Source: an uncultured Bacteroidales bacterium
GTDB taxonomy: Bacteria; Bacteroidota; Bacteroidia; Bacteroidales; CAIXZF01
Length of the DNA: 64,000 bases
Reading direction: 5' to 3'
Assembly (NCBI GenBank): GCA_903923925.1
Contig: CAIXZF010000061.1
Location: forward strand, 31,325-95,324
Shown here: piece by piece, positions 27,615 through 35,190 of the stretch
Numbering within the stretch: the first letter of the stretch is position 1
How the letters are laid out: every line of letters begins with the position of its first letter
Notes under the pieces: generated by a model
What the model saw: only the letters and a program-made list of their open reading frames with translations
Databases searched by the model: none
Told to the model about the DNA's origin: nothing
Position numbers and translations under genes: made by a program

Positions 27615-28574
27615 ATGGAAAATTCTCCCCTAAAAATCGGAATCATCGGACTCGGTCCCATTGGCCAAACTCTTGCAGTACATCTTAAAGATGCAGGCGC
27701 AGAACTGGCGATTACGGATCTTGACAGGGAAAAACTAAACCTGATAAGAACTCAGGGAATAGAACTGGTTGGCAGATTTGAAAAGAAATCATATTTCAAG
27801 TATGTCTATTATTCCATTGAGGAGATGCTAGAGCATGACTTTGATATCCTGATTTCCGCTGTTAAAGACTACCATGTCGACAGCCTGGTCAGGTTAATAA
27901 AGCAAAATCTGAAAAAAGATGTTTACCTGCTCAGTGCTCAGAATGGTATTGATATCAGGAAGAAATACCAATGTCTTTTCCCTGAATCCTCAATTCTCCG
28001 GATGGTTATCAATTTCGCCGGAAACCTTCAGGCACCAAATGTCGTTGGGATTAATTTTTTCAATCCGCCCAATTACATTGGTTCAATGGACGACTCCCAG
28101 CTTAAACTGGCAAAAAGATTAGCTGACACGCTTACCAGTGTGGACCTTGAAACAGAACAGGTTACTTCTTTTAAAATCATTGACAAAATCTGGGAAAAAA
28201 CTATTCTCAACGCTGCCCTCAGCCCACTTTGTGCCATTTCCCGACTAACCATGAAAGAGGCTATGGATAATGGAGATACACTGGAAATTGTTGAACAGAT
28301 ACTCTACGAAGCAGTGGAAGTTGCTAAAGCTGAAGAAATAACATTACCGGAAAACTTTGTGAAACTTGCCATAAGATATCTTAGTAATGCTGGTAATCAT
28401 ATGCCATCTTTAGCTGTCGACTTAATCAACAAAAGAGATACTGAGATTGATTATATGAACGGAAAGATAGTAAGTTACGGCAGGAAACATTATATAAAAA
28501 CACCGCTGAACCTGATTCTTACCAATCTCGTTAATGCTATTTCCTGTAAGAACGGAGTAGGAAGATGTAAATAA
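27615..28574 (+). CDS. Ketopantoate-reductase-like (ApbA/PanE family) oxidoreductase
   Basis: A 319-residue NAD(P)-dependent oxidoreductase. The N-terminal Rossmann motif is IGIIGLGPIGQTLAVHLKDAGAELAI; LLSAQNGIDIRKKY matches the PanE NGxG-type loop. The C-terminal helical domain has the conserved Lys/Glu-rich part IDKIWEKTILNAALSPLCAI. True PanE makes pantoate for CoA synthesis, but this copy lies inside the aromatic operon and differs from housekeeping PanE (about 300 residues). It may reduce or oxidise a ring-cleavage intermediate or a hydroxy-acid, or have been recruited for CoA supply. I cannot decide. Confidence 0.72.
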   Translation: MENSPLKIGIIGLGPIGQTLAVHLKDAGAELAITDLDREKLNLIRTQGIELVGRFEKKSYFKYVYYSIEEMLEHDFDILISAVKDYHVDSLVRLIKQNLKKDVYLLSAQNGIDIRKKYQCLFPESSILRMVINFAGNLQAPNVVGINFFNPPNYIGSMDDSQLKLAKRLADTLTSVDLETEQVTSFKIIDKIWEKTILNAALSPLCAISRLTMKEAMDNGDTLEIVEQILYEAVEVAKAEEITLPENFVKLAIRYLSNAGNHMPSLAVDLINKRDTEIDYMNGKIVSYGRKHYIKTPLNLILTNLVNAISCKNGVGRCK

Positions 28575-28638
28575 TTTAAACATGTATGATAACAATCATA
28601 CATATACTAACTCTAAGAAATTTTAAGAAGTTACTATT

Positions 28639-29706
28639 ATGGAAAACAAAATGTATTCCTGGCAAATGACAGCATTGGATGCCGATTTTCAGCTTGTTGA
28701 GAGTCCGTTGCCTGAACTGGGCGATAATGAGGCTCTCATTAAAATTGCCGGTTGCGGAGTATGCCATACCGATCTGAGTTTCTGGCATTATGGTGTAAAA
28801 ACAAAAAAAGAACTACCATTAACTTTAGGCCACGAGATAAGTGGAGAAGTTGTTGCAGGACCTGCCGAATGGCTGGGTAAAAAAGTAATTATTCCAGCTG
28901 TACTTCCTTGCGGTACCTGCGAATTATGCAAAAAAGGCCGTAGTAATATCTGTCAGAACCAGCTTATGCCTGGTAATGATTTTCATGGTGGCTTTGCATC
29001 ACATATTAAAGTTCCTTATCAATTTCTTTGTCCTGTGCCACAGGAAGTTCTCGATAAATACCCACTTGAGAAACTTTCAGTTGTTGCGGATGCTATTTCT
29101 ACGCCTTACCAGGTAATTAAAAAATCGGAACTCGAAGAGGGCGATTTTGCAATTATTGTTGGTGTTGGAGGCGTTGGAATTTATGCCGCACTTATTGCAG
29201 GAATAATGGGTGCTAAAGTTCTGGCTCTGGATATTTCTGCTGAAAAACTGGAAATCGCCAGGCAGAATGGTGTTTCAGCTACCTTGAATATCAAGGATAT
29301 GGACATGAAATCTATCAAGGAAAATGTAAGAAGTATTGCAAAAGAACTTGGCGTTTCGCGTTTTGGCTGGAAAATTTTTGAAATTTCCGGTACTAAGGCA
29401 GGACAGGATCTGGCCTTCAATCTTATTACGTTCACTTCCACCTTATCAATTGTTGGTTTCACAATGGAAAAACCAGAAGTAAGACTTAGCAACCTAATGG
29501 CCTTCGATGCAAAACTAATCGGTACATGGGGCTGTAAACCTGAACTTTACCCCGAAGTCCTCGACCTTATTGCTAAAGATAAACTAATAATTGATTCATT
29601 CATTGAAACCTTTCCACTTTCGAAAATCAATGAAGTATTTAAAAATACATTAGAACACAAATACAAAAAACGTTCAGTATTGGTTCCGGATTTTAATACC
29701 CAATAA
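28639..29706 (+). CDS. had: 6-Hydroxycyclohex-1-ene-1-carbonyl-CoA dehydrogenase
   Basis: A 355-residue zinc-type alcohol dehydrogenase assigned to the benzoyl-CoA pathway: it oxidises 6-hydroxycyclohex-1-ene-1-carbonyl-CoA to the 6-oxo compound with NAD+. Catalytic zinc ligands are in GCGVCHTDLSFWHYG and LGHEISGEV. The structural-zinc cysteine set is PCGTCELCKKGRSNIC, and the NAD loop is VGVGGVGIYAALIA. SRFGWKIFEISGTKAGQDLAF and the length resemble Thauera Had (about 368). The adjacent oah and dch genes support the specific substrate. A palindromic repeat element follows before oah. Confidence 0.85.
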   Translation: MENKMYSWQMTALDADFQLVESPLPELGDNEALIKIAGCGVCHTDLSFWHYGVKTKKELPLTLGHEISGEVVAGPAEWLGKKVIIPAVLPCGTCELCKKGRSNICQNQLMPGNDFHGGFASHIKVPYQFLCPVPQEVLDKYPLEKLSVVADAISTPYQVIKKSELEEGDFAIIVGVGGVGIYAALIAGIMGAKVLALDISAEKLEIARQNGVSATLNIKDMDMKSIKENVRSIAKELGVSRFGWKIFEISGTKAGQDLAFNLITFTSTLSIVGFTMEKPEVRLSNLMAFDAKLIGTWGCKPELYPEVLDLIAKDKLIIDSFIETFPLSKINEVFKNTLEHKYKKRSVLVPDFNTQ

Positions 29707-29725
29707 TGTTCTGATCCCGTTACCG

Positions 29726-29803
29726 CTGTAGAGACCTAGCATGCTAGGTCTCAAAGACGCAGCGTGCCAGGCATCAGAGACCTAGCATGCTAGGTCTCTA
29801 CAG
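29726..29803. repeat. 78-bp palindromic repeat element between had and oah
   Basis: Two 27-bp arms in inverted orientation (29726-29752 and 29777-29803) flank a 24-bp centre. Each arm itself contains the perfect 22-bp palindrome built on GACCTAGCATGCTAGGTC, so the element can fold either as one long hairpin or as two cruciforms. The outermost bases are CTGTAGAGA and TCTCTACAG. It encodes no protein and resembles short interspersed REP/MITE-like elements. Within the operon it could act as an mRNA processing or stability element. Confidence 0.9.
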
Positions 29804-29844
29804 ATAATAAATATAATTAATTAATATTCAAAATCAGATTGCAT

Positions 29845-30933
29845 ATGTTAGCAAGCCATAATCTTGTAGAAACAGAATTTAAAGAAATCCTTTTCGAAAA
29901 ACGCCCATGTTTGGATCATTCCGGAAATGCAGTTCCGGGTTTGTATAATGCGTGGATCATCCTTAATAATCCGCAACAATATAATTCCTACACAACGGAA
30001 GCCGTAAAAGAAGTTATTCTTGCAATGCGTGCAGCCTCCAACGACAGAACTGTTGTTGCCGTTGTATTTACAGCTGTTGGCGACAAAGCTTTTTGCACGG
30101 GAGGAAACACAAAGGAATATGCAGAGTATTATGCTTCAAATCCTCAGGAATACAAGCAATATATGCGTTTATTCAACGACATGGTTTCATCAATTCTTAT
30201 GAACGATAAGCCAGTTGTTAACAGGGTAAACGGCATGCGTATAGGTGGTGGCCAGGAAATTGGCATGGCCTGTGATTTTTCAATCGCTCAGGATCTTTCG
30301 CGCTTTGGTCAGGCAGGTCCGAAACACGGCAGTGCACCTGATGGAGGCTCTACTGATTTCCTTCCTCTTTTTGTCGGCATAGAGAATTCCATGTTTTCCT
30401 GTACCGTTTGTGATCCATGGTCGGCACACGAAGCGCTCAGATATGGTTTGCTTACCGAAATCGTTCCTGCTCTAAAATTAAATGGAGAATTCATTCCAAA
30501 CCCAATGGTTCACGTCGATAAGTGGGTTAACGAAAGAGGTGATATTATTTATGGCAAAAGCAAATCCGGCGAGGAGCTTGTAAAAGCCAAAGAAACACTG
30601 AAAGCATCAGTTGTTGATTTGTCAGCCCTTGATGAAGCAACAGAAAAAATTTGCACTAAGCTTATGTACCTGATGCCAAATTGTTTAAGCAAAACTATTA
30701 ATTCTCTGAGAAAACACAAACTGGAACATTGGGATAAAAATAAAGAAAGTAACAGGGACTGGTTAGCACTAAATATGATGACAGAGGCTAAGGCAGGATT
30801 CAGGGCTTTTAATGACGGGCCAAAGGGGCAACGGGAAGTTGATTTTGTTAAATTGAGGCAAATGCTTGCCCAGGGACACGAATGGAATGATGATCTGATC
30901 AGGGCAATTTCACCCCAATTTCAAGCTGAATAA
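29845..30933 (+). CDS. oah: 6-Oxocyclohex-1-ene-1-carbonyl-CoA hydrolase (ring opening)
   Basis: A 362-residue crotonase-superfamily enzyme that adds water and cleaves the ring of 6-oxocyclohex-1-ene-1-carbonyl-CoA to 3-hydroxypimelyl-CoA. It is the BamA/Oah marker enzyme of anaerobic aromatic degradation. Oxyanion-hole regions are DKAFCTGGNTKEYAEYY and NGMRIGGGQEIGMACDF; FGQAGPKHGSAPDGGSTDFLP is characteristic of this family. The track start is a TTG at 29839; the ATG two codons downstream (29845) is preferred. Length matches known Oah (about 377). dch follows after 20 bp. Confidence 0.9.
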   Translation: MLASHNLVETEFKEILFEKRPCLDHSGNAVPGLYNAWIILNNPQQYNSYTTEAVKEVILAMRAASNDRTVVAVVFTAVGDKAFCTGGNTKEYAEYYASNPQEYKQYMRLFNDMVSSILMNDKPVVNRVNGMRIGGGQEIGMACDFSIAQDLSRFGQAGPKHGSAPDGGSTDFLPLFVGIENSMFSCTVCDPWSAHEALRYGLLTEIVPALKLNGEFIPNPMVHVDKWVNERGDIIYGKSKSGEELVKAKETLKASVVDLSALDEATEKICTKLMYLMPNCLSKTINSLRKHKLEHWDKNKESNRDWLALNMMTEAKAGFRAFNDGPKGQREVDFVKLRQMLAQGHEWNDDLIRAISPQFQAE

Positions 30934-30953
30934 CAAACAATATAAACGCGGAA

Positions 30954-31727
30954 ATGGAAAAAATAAAAGTTGTATATACCCATGATGACTCTGTTGCAAG
31001 GATTTTTCTTGATGACGGAAAAGGCAATGTTCTCGACAATATTATGATGACAGAGCTGATTTCTCTGCTATCATCATTTAAAACAAACAAGGACATCAAG
31101 CTGATTACTTTCGAAGGCGCCGGGAATAATTTTTCCTATGGAGCCAGCGTGGAAGAGCATACAAAAGACAAGGCTGCTGCAATGCTCGAAAGTTTCCACA
31201 AATTGTTCTATACCATCATCGATTTACATATTCCTACAATGGCGAGGATCTCCGGACAATGTCTCGGAGGAGGTTTCGAATTACCACTTGTTTGCAATTT
31301 TATCTTTGCCGATAAGACTGCTAAGGTTGGTCAGCCTGAAATTTTACTCGGTGTATTTGCGCCTCCAGCCTCTGTGATGCTGCCATTAAAAATCGGTCAT
31401 GCAAGGGCTGAAGAATTACTTCTGACCGGGAAGATTATCGGAGCTGATGAAGCTAAGGCAATCGGTCTTTTTAATGATGTATTTGAAGACAGAGATACTA
31501 TGGATACCGCACTCGACACGTGGATCAGGAAAAACATTTGCGGCAAGAGTGCTTCATCCCTGAAATATGCTGTAAAAGCTGCCCGTTCCTCCTTCGATTT
31601 TTTCATGCAAAGAAATCTTCCTGTTTATACTAACATGTTTATCAATGAATTAATGGAAACAGAAGATGCTAATGAAGGCATTAATTCATTTATAGAAAAG
31701 CGCAAACCGCTGTGGACAAATCGTTGA
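30954..31727 (+). CDS. dch: Cyclohexa-1,5-diene-1-carbonyl-CoA hydratase
   Basis: A 257-residue crotonase-fold hydratase. It adds water to the dienoyl-CoA formed by benzoyl-CoA reductase, giving 6-hydroxycyclohex-1-ene-1-carbonyl-CoA for Had. Supporting parts: ARIFLDDGKGNVLDNIMMTEL, the oxyanion region FEGAGNNFSYGASVEEH, ARISGQCLGGGFELPLVCNFIFA, and KVGQPEILLGVFAPPASVMLP. The typical Glu pair of crotonase is replaced, as in Dch relatives. Length agrees with Thauera Dch (about 258). Function is from family resemblance and context. Confidence 0.87.
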   Translation: MEKIKVVYTHDDSVARIFLDDGKGNVLDNIMMTELISLLSSFKTNKDIKLITFEGAGNNFSYGASVEEHTKDKAAAMLESFHKLFYTIIDLHIPTMARISGQCLGGGFELPLVCNFIFADKTAKVGQPEILLGVFAPPASVMLPLKIGHARAEELLLTGKIIGADEAKAIGLFNDVFEDRDTMDTALDTWIRKNICGKSASSLKYAVKAARSSFDFFMQRNLPVYTNMFINELMETEDANEGINSFIEKRKPLWTNR

Positions 31728-31784
31728 AATTTTGAAAAAATGAAAAGTACCTATTCACTATAAGGCTAAAAGAGTAATCAGTCT

Positions 31785-33044
31785 ATGGAAAATAACAATA
31801 AACTGGAAAAAACAGAAATCGTAAAACTTGAGTCGGTAGCTGCCTTGCGCAAGACCATGGATGATTATTTCATGCGTTTGAAGGATGCCGCTGAAAACGG
31901 CACTGCAAAAATTGCCTGGTGTACCAGTGTAGGTCCGGCTGAATTACTTTATTCAATGGGGTTCGAGGTATATTTCCCCGAAAACCACGGAGCTATGCTG
32001 GGTACTACAAAAATCGCAGATAAATATATCCCTTCGGCAGTAGTAAAAGGTTATTCTCCTGATATTTGCTCATACCTTACCACAGATATTGGAGCCTTTC
32101 TCCAAAACGAAACTCCGCTTCAGAAAATGGGGTTCAAATCTGTACCCAAACCTGATATTCTTGTTTACAACACAAACCAATGCCGCGAGGTTGCCGACTG
32201 GTTTGGCTTTTATGCAAAGCATTTTGATGTACCCATTATTGGTGTAACAACTCCTCTGAATATTGGTGAACTTTCGCCGGCCATTATTGATAGTGTGAGC
32301 AAACAAATCATGGATCTGGTTCCGGAACTTGAGAAAGTTGCAACACAAAAATTCGACATGGATAAATTCCGTGAAAGAGTTGGCTTGTCGCATGATGGTT
32401 GCGCCCTTTGGCGCAAAGTTCTTGAAACAGCCAGGCATAAACCGTCGCCAATAAATTTCTTTGATTCAGCAATCCATATGGGGCCTATTGTTGTAATGCG
32501 CGGCACTCAATATGCCGTGGATTACTATACGATTCTGCTTGCAGAACTTCAGGAACGTGTGAAAAATAATACAGGATCAGTACCTAAAGAGAAATTCAGA
32601 ATATACTGGGATGGGATGCCTTTGTGGTACAAGTTAAGCAGCATGGCAAAACTGTTTGCAAAACTTGACGCTTGTATCGTTGCTTCAACCTATTGCAACA
32701 GTTGGATTTTTGATGATCTTGATCCGGCAGAGCCCTTTATTTCTTCAGCATTAGCTTACAGCAAACTCTTTATTGTAAGGTCTGATGAAGTAAAAGAAGA
32801 TGTATTGGAAAACCTGCTCAAAGACTTTTCTATTGATGGGATTATCTATCATGAATCAAAAACATGTGCAAGAAATTCCAACAACCGTTACGGCTTGCAG
32901 AACCGTCTGTTCGAAAAAACTTCTGTTCCTTTCCTGGAAATTAACGGTGATCTGAATGATCCACGCTGTTTCAGTGAGGAACAAAGCATTATTGCAATTG
33001 AGACTTTCATTGATCAGCTGGCGGGACAGAAGGCATTGGTTTAA
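31785..33044 (+). CDS. Double-cubane-cluster-type (HgdB/BcrB superfamily) reductase
   Basis: A 419-residue protein of the 2-hydroxyacyl-CoA dehydratase/benzoyl-CoA reductase superfamily, distinct from BcrB and BcrC. Eight cysteines are present: C46 (IAWCTSVG), C95 (SPDICSYL), C133 (NTNQCREV), C206, C297, C304, C361 (SKTCARN) and C395. It stands alone with a single ATPase gene (33080), the two-gene arrangement described for double-cubane-cluster proteins (DCCP) such as those of Carboxydothermus and E. coli YjiM/YjiL. A homodimeric ATP-driven reductase is therefore likely; its substrate here is unknown. It could instead be a second aryl-CoA or hydroxyacyl-CoA reductase or dehydratase. Confidence 0.7.
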   Translation: MENNNKLEKTEIVKLESVAALRKTMDDYFMRLKDAAENGTAKIAWCTSVGPAELLYSMGFEVYFPENHGAMLGTTKIADKYIPSAVVKGYSPDICSYLTTDIGAFLQNETPLQKMGFKSVPKPDILVYNTNQCREVADWFGFYAKHFDVPIIGVTTPLNIGELSPAIIDSVSKQIMDLVPELEKVATQKFDMDKFRERVGLSHDGCALWRKVLETARHKPSPINFFDSAIHMGPIVVMRGTQYAVDYYTILLAELQERVKNNTGSVPKEKFRIYWDGMPLWYKLSSMAKLFAKLDACIVASTYCNSWIFDDLDPAEPFISSALAYSKLFIVRSDEVKEDVLENLLKDFSIDGIIYHESKTCARNSNNRYGLQNRLFEKTSVPFLEINGDLNDPRCFSEEQSIIAIETFIDQLAGQKALV

Positions 33045-33079
33045 AAATTACGAATAATAATTGCTGTAGCTAAACATAT

Positions 33080-33823
33080 ATGTACAGACTCGGATTAGAT
33101 CTTGGTTCTTCCTACACAAAAGGTGTTGTTGTCGACGATCAGAATAAGATGGTCGACAACTATTGTGTTAAAACAGGATACAGTTTCGAGAAAGCTGCCG
33201 CAAAGATTATTGATAATTTTTCTGAAAATTATCAATTGCAGTCACCGTATTATACCTGCGGATATGGACGCGAGCAACTGTCGGTTCCATGTTCCTCAAA
33301 TTCTGAGATTATAGCCCTGGCAAAAGGTGTTTTTGAGCTGTACAATAGAAAATGTTCAATTATTGATATTGGCGGACAGGACACAAAGTACATTAAAATC
33401 AATGAGTCAGGACAGGTTGATAAATTCAAAATGAATCGGAAATGTGCAGCAGGCACCGGTTCTTTTCTGGAAGAAATCGCCTTCAGGCTTGATATCTCAC
33501 CACAGGAATTCAACGCATTTGGCGAACAGGCAACAGACGAAGTAAAAATTAACAGCTTCTGCACTGTTTTCGCAGTATCCGAAATAATTGGCATGATAAA
33601 AAACGGAACTTCACTGCCAAACATTATTGTCGGAATTTACAGTTCAATTGTCACAAGGTGCATCGAACTTTCACCAGTAGAGGATTATCTGGTTATTACC
33701 GGTGGTTTACCTGATACTCATCCGCTAATTGTAAAATTATTTAGCAAAGTTTTTACAAACTCGGGCAGTCCGGAACATTCACAGTTCCTGGCAGCTTATG
33801 GAAGTGTTTTATTAAATAAATAA
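33080..33823 (+). CDS. ATPase/activator of the double-cubane-type reductase
   Basis: A 247-residue ASKHA ATPase of HgdC/BcrA type without the long BcrA insertion. Motifs are RLGLDLGSSYTKGVVVD (phosphate 1), IIDIGGQDTKYIKI (phosphate 2), NRKCAAGTGSFLEEI and SFCTVFAVSEIIGM (the two cysteines for the cluster bridging the homodimer), and LVITGGLPDTHP (adenosine site). It would transfer electrons with ATP hydrolysis to the 419-residue protein, 36 bp upstream. The lack of a second ATPase gene suggests a homodimer, unlike BcrAD. Confidence 0.82.
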   Translation: MYRLGLDLGSSYTKGVVVDDQNKMVDNYCVKTGYSFEKAAAKIIDNFSENYQLQSPYYTCGYGREQLSVPCSSNSEIIALAKGVFELYNRKCSIIDIGGQDTKYIKINESGQVDKFKMNRKCAAGTGSFLEEIAFRLDISPQEFNAFGEQATDEVKINSFCTVFAVSEIIGMIKNGTSLPNIIVGIYSSIVTRCIELSPVEDYLVITGGLPDTHPLIVKLFSKVFTNSGSPEHSQFLAAYGSVLLNK

Positions 33824-33850
33824 AATAATCAATAAATATTCCGTTCAACA

Positions 33851-35122
33851 ATGAACAACAATAAAAAAGAAGTAGTAATCGTAAGCGCAGCCCGCACCCC
33901 AATAGGCAAGCACGGTGGGTATTACAACAATCTTCCAGCCGAAGATCTGGCAGTCCTGGCTGTTAAAGAAGCTATCCTTCGCTCAGGTATCGACCTGGCG
34001 AAAACTAAAATCGACCAGGTAATTGCCGGTATGATTTACATTGACTCTCAGAACCAGCAAATTTATCTTCCCAGGAACGTAGCTGTGAGAGTGGCTGATT
34101 TATTAAATGATAAAGATAATCTGAAGACTGCCCCGGGAAATACCACACTTCGTATTTGTGGTACAGGTTTCCAGGTTCTTGCGGATGCATTCGACCATAT
34201 CACCGCTGATGGCCCTAATAAAGCAAATTGCATCATTAGTTTTGCAACAGAGAATATGTCGCAAACCAACCTCATCCATCAGGGAAGGCGTAAACGCGAC
34301 AGCGTTTGGGATTTCGAGGATGCGCCCACAAAAGATTATCTGATGGAAGGCTTCAATCATAATCTCTTTAAGACATTGATGCCTAAAACAGCTGACGTTT
34401 ATGGAAAGCAAACCGGCATTACACGTAAGGATTGTGACGAGTTCTCATATCTCAGCCATAAAAGAGCAATCGAGACTCAGAAAAACCAATGGAACAGATT
34501 TAAAGATTCAAACGACCATAACTATTTGATGGGAATTTTTACTGTTGATACTGTTGATAAAGCTGGAAATACGCTTTGTGTATGGCGGGATGAAGGCGTT
34601 AAATATGATGTTAACCTCGAAGAACTTTCAAACCTCAGGCCATTGCTGGGTAAAGGTGGATTAGTTACTCCAGGTACTGCAAGTCAGATAAGTGACGGCG
34701 CTGCTGCTGCAGTACTTATGGATAAAGATTTTGCTGATAAAAATAACATTCCATACCTGGCAATTATCAAAGGATACCAATTCTCCACTGTAGATCCTGA
34801 AATAATGGGACAAGGGCCAGTGCCTGCTGTCAGAGATCTTCTTAAACAACTTAATATGCAACAGTCGGATGTCGACCTTTTCGAGGTTAATGAGGCATTT
34901 GCAGCACAGTATCTTGGTGTGGAAAAAGAACTTGGCCTGCCACGGGAGAAAACAAATGTTAATGGTGGTGCAATTGCCATGGGACACAACATTGCCGCAA
35001 CTGGTTTAAGAATTACTACCGATCTGGTATATGAATTAAAACGCCGCGGACTTAAAACCGGGATTGCTTCAGCATGTATTGGCGGTGGTCAGGGTGGAGC
35101 TATTTGCGTTGAAATCGTATAA
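33851..35122 (+). CDS. Thiolase (acetyl-CoA C-acyltransferase), probably 3-oxopimelyl-CoA
   Basis: A 423-residue thiolase. The nucleophilic Cys is C103 in RICGTGFQVL, the general-base His is in AMGHNIAATG (unusual, since most thiolases have GHPIGASG), and the second Cys is in ACIGGGQGGA. VNEAFAAQYLGVEKELGL is the typical core. It follows the ring-cleavage genes and precedes the hydroxyacyl-CoA dehydrogenase fusion, so cleavage of 3-oxopimelyl-CoA to glutaryl-CoA and acetyl-CoA is a reasonable inference. A second thiolase ends the cluster. Confidence 0.85.
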   Translation: MNNNKKEVVIVSAARTPIGKHGGYYNNLPAEDLAVLAVKEAILRSGIDLAKTKIDQVIAGMIYIDSQNQQIYLPRNVAVRVADLLNDKDNLKTAPGNTTLRICGTGFQVLADAFDHITADGPNKANCIISFATENMSQTNLIHQGRRKRDSVWDFEDAPTKDYLMEGFNHNLFKTLMPKTADVYGKQTGITRKDCDEFSYLSHKRAIETQKNQWNRFKDSNDHNYLMGIFTVDTVDKAGNTLCVWRDEGVKYDVNLEELSNLRPLLGKGGLVTPGTASQISDGAAAAVLMDKDFADKNNIPYLAIIKGYQFSTVDPEIMGQGPVPAVRDLLKQLNMQQSDVDLFEVNEAFAAQYLGVEKELGLPREKTNVNGGAIAMGHNIAATGLRITTDLVYELKRRGLKTGIASACIGGGQGGAICVEIV

Positions 35123-35190
35123 ACAATTGATAATTAAATAATAAGAAGATTCGGATATCCGAAAATTACAGTATAAAACATTAAAAATAT

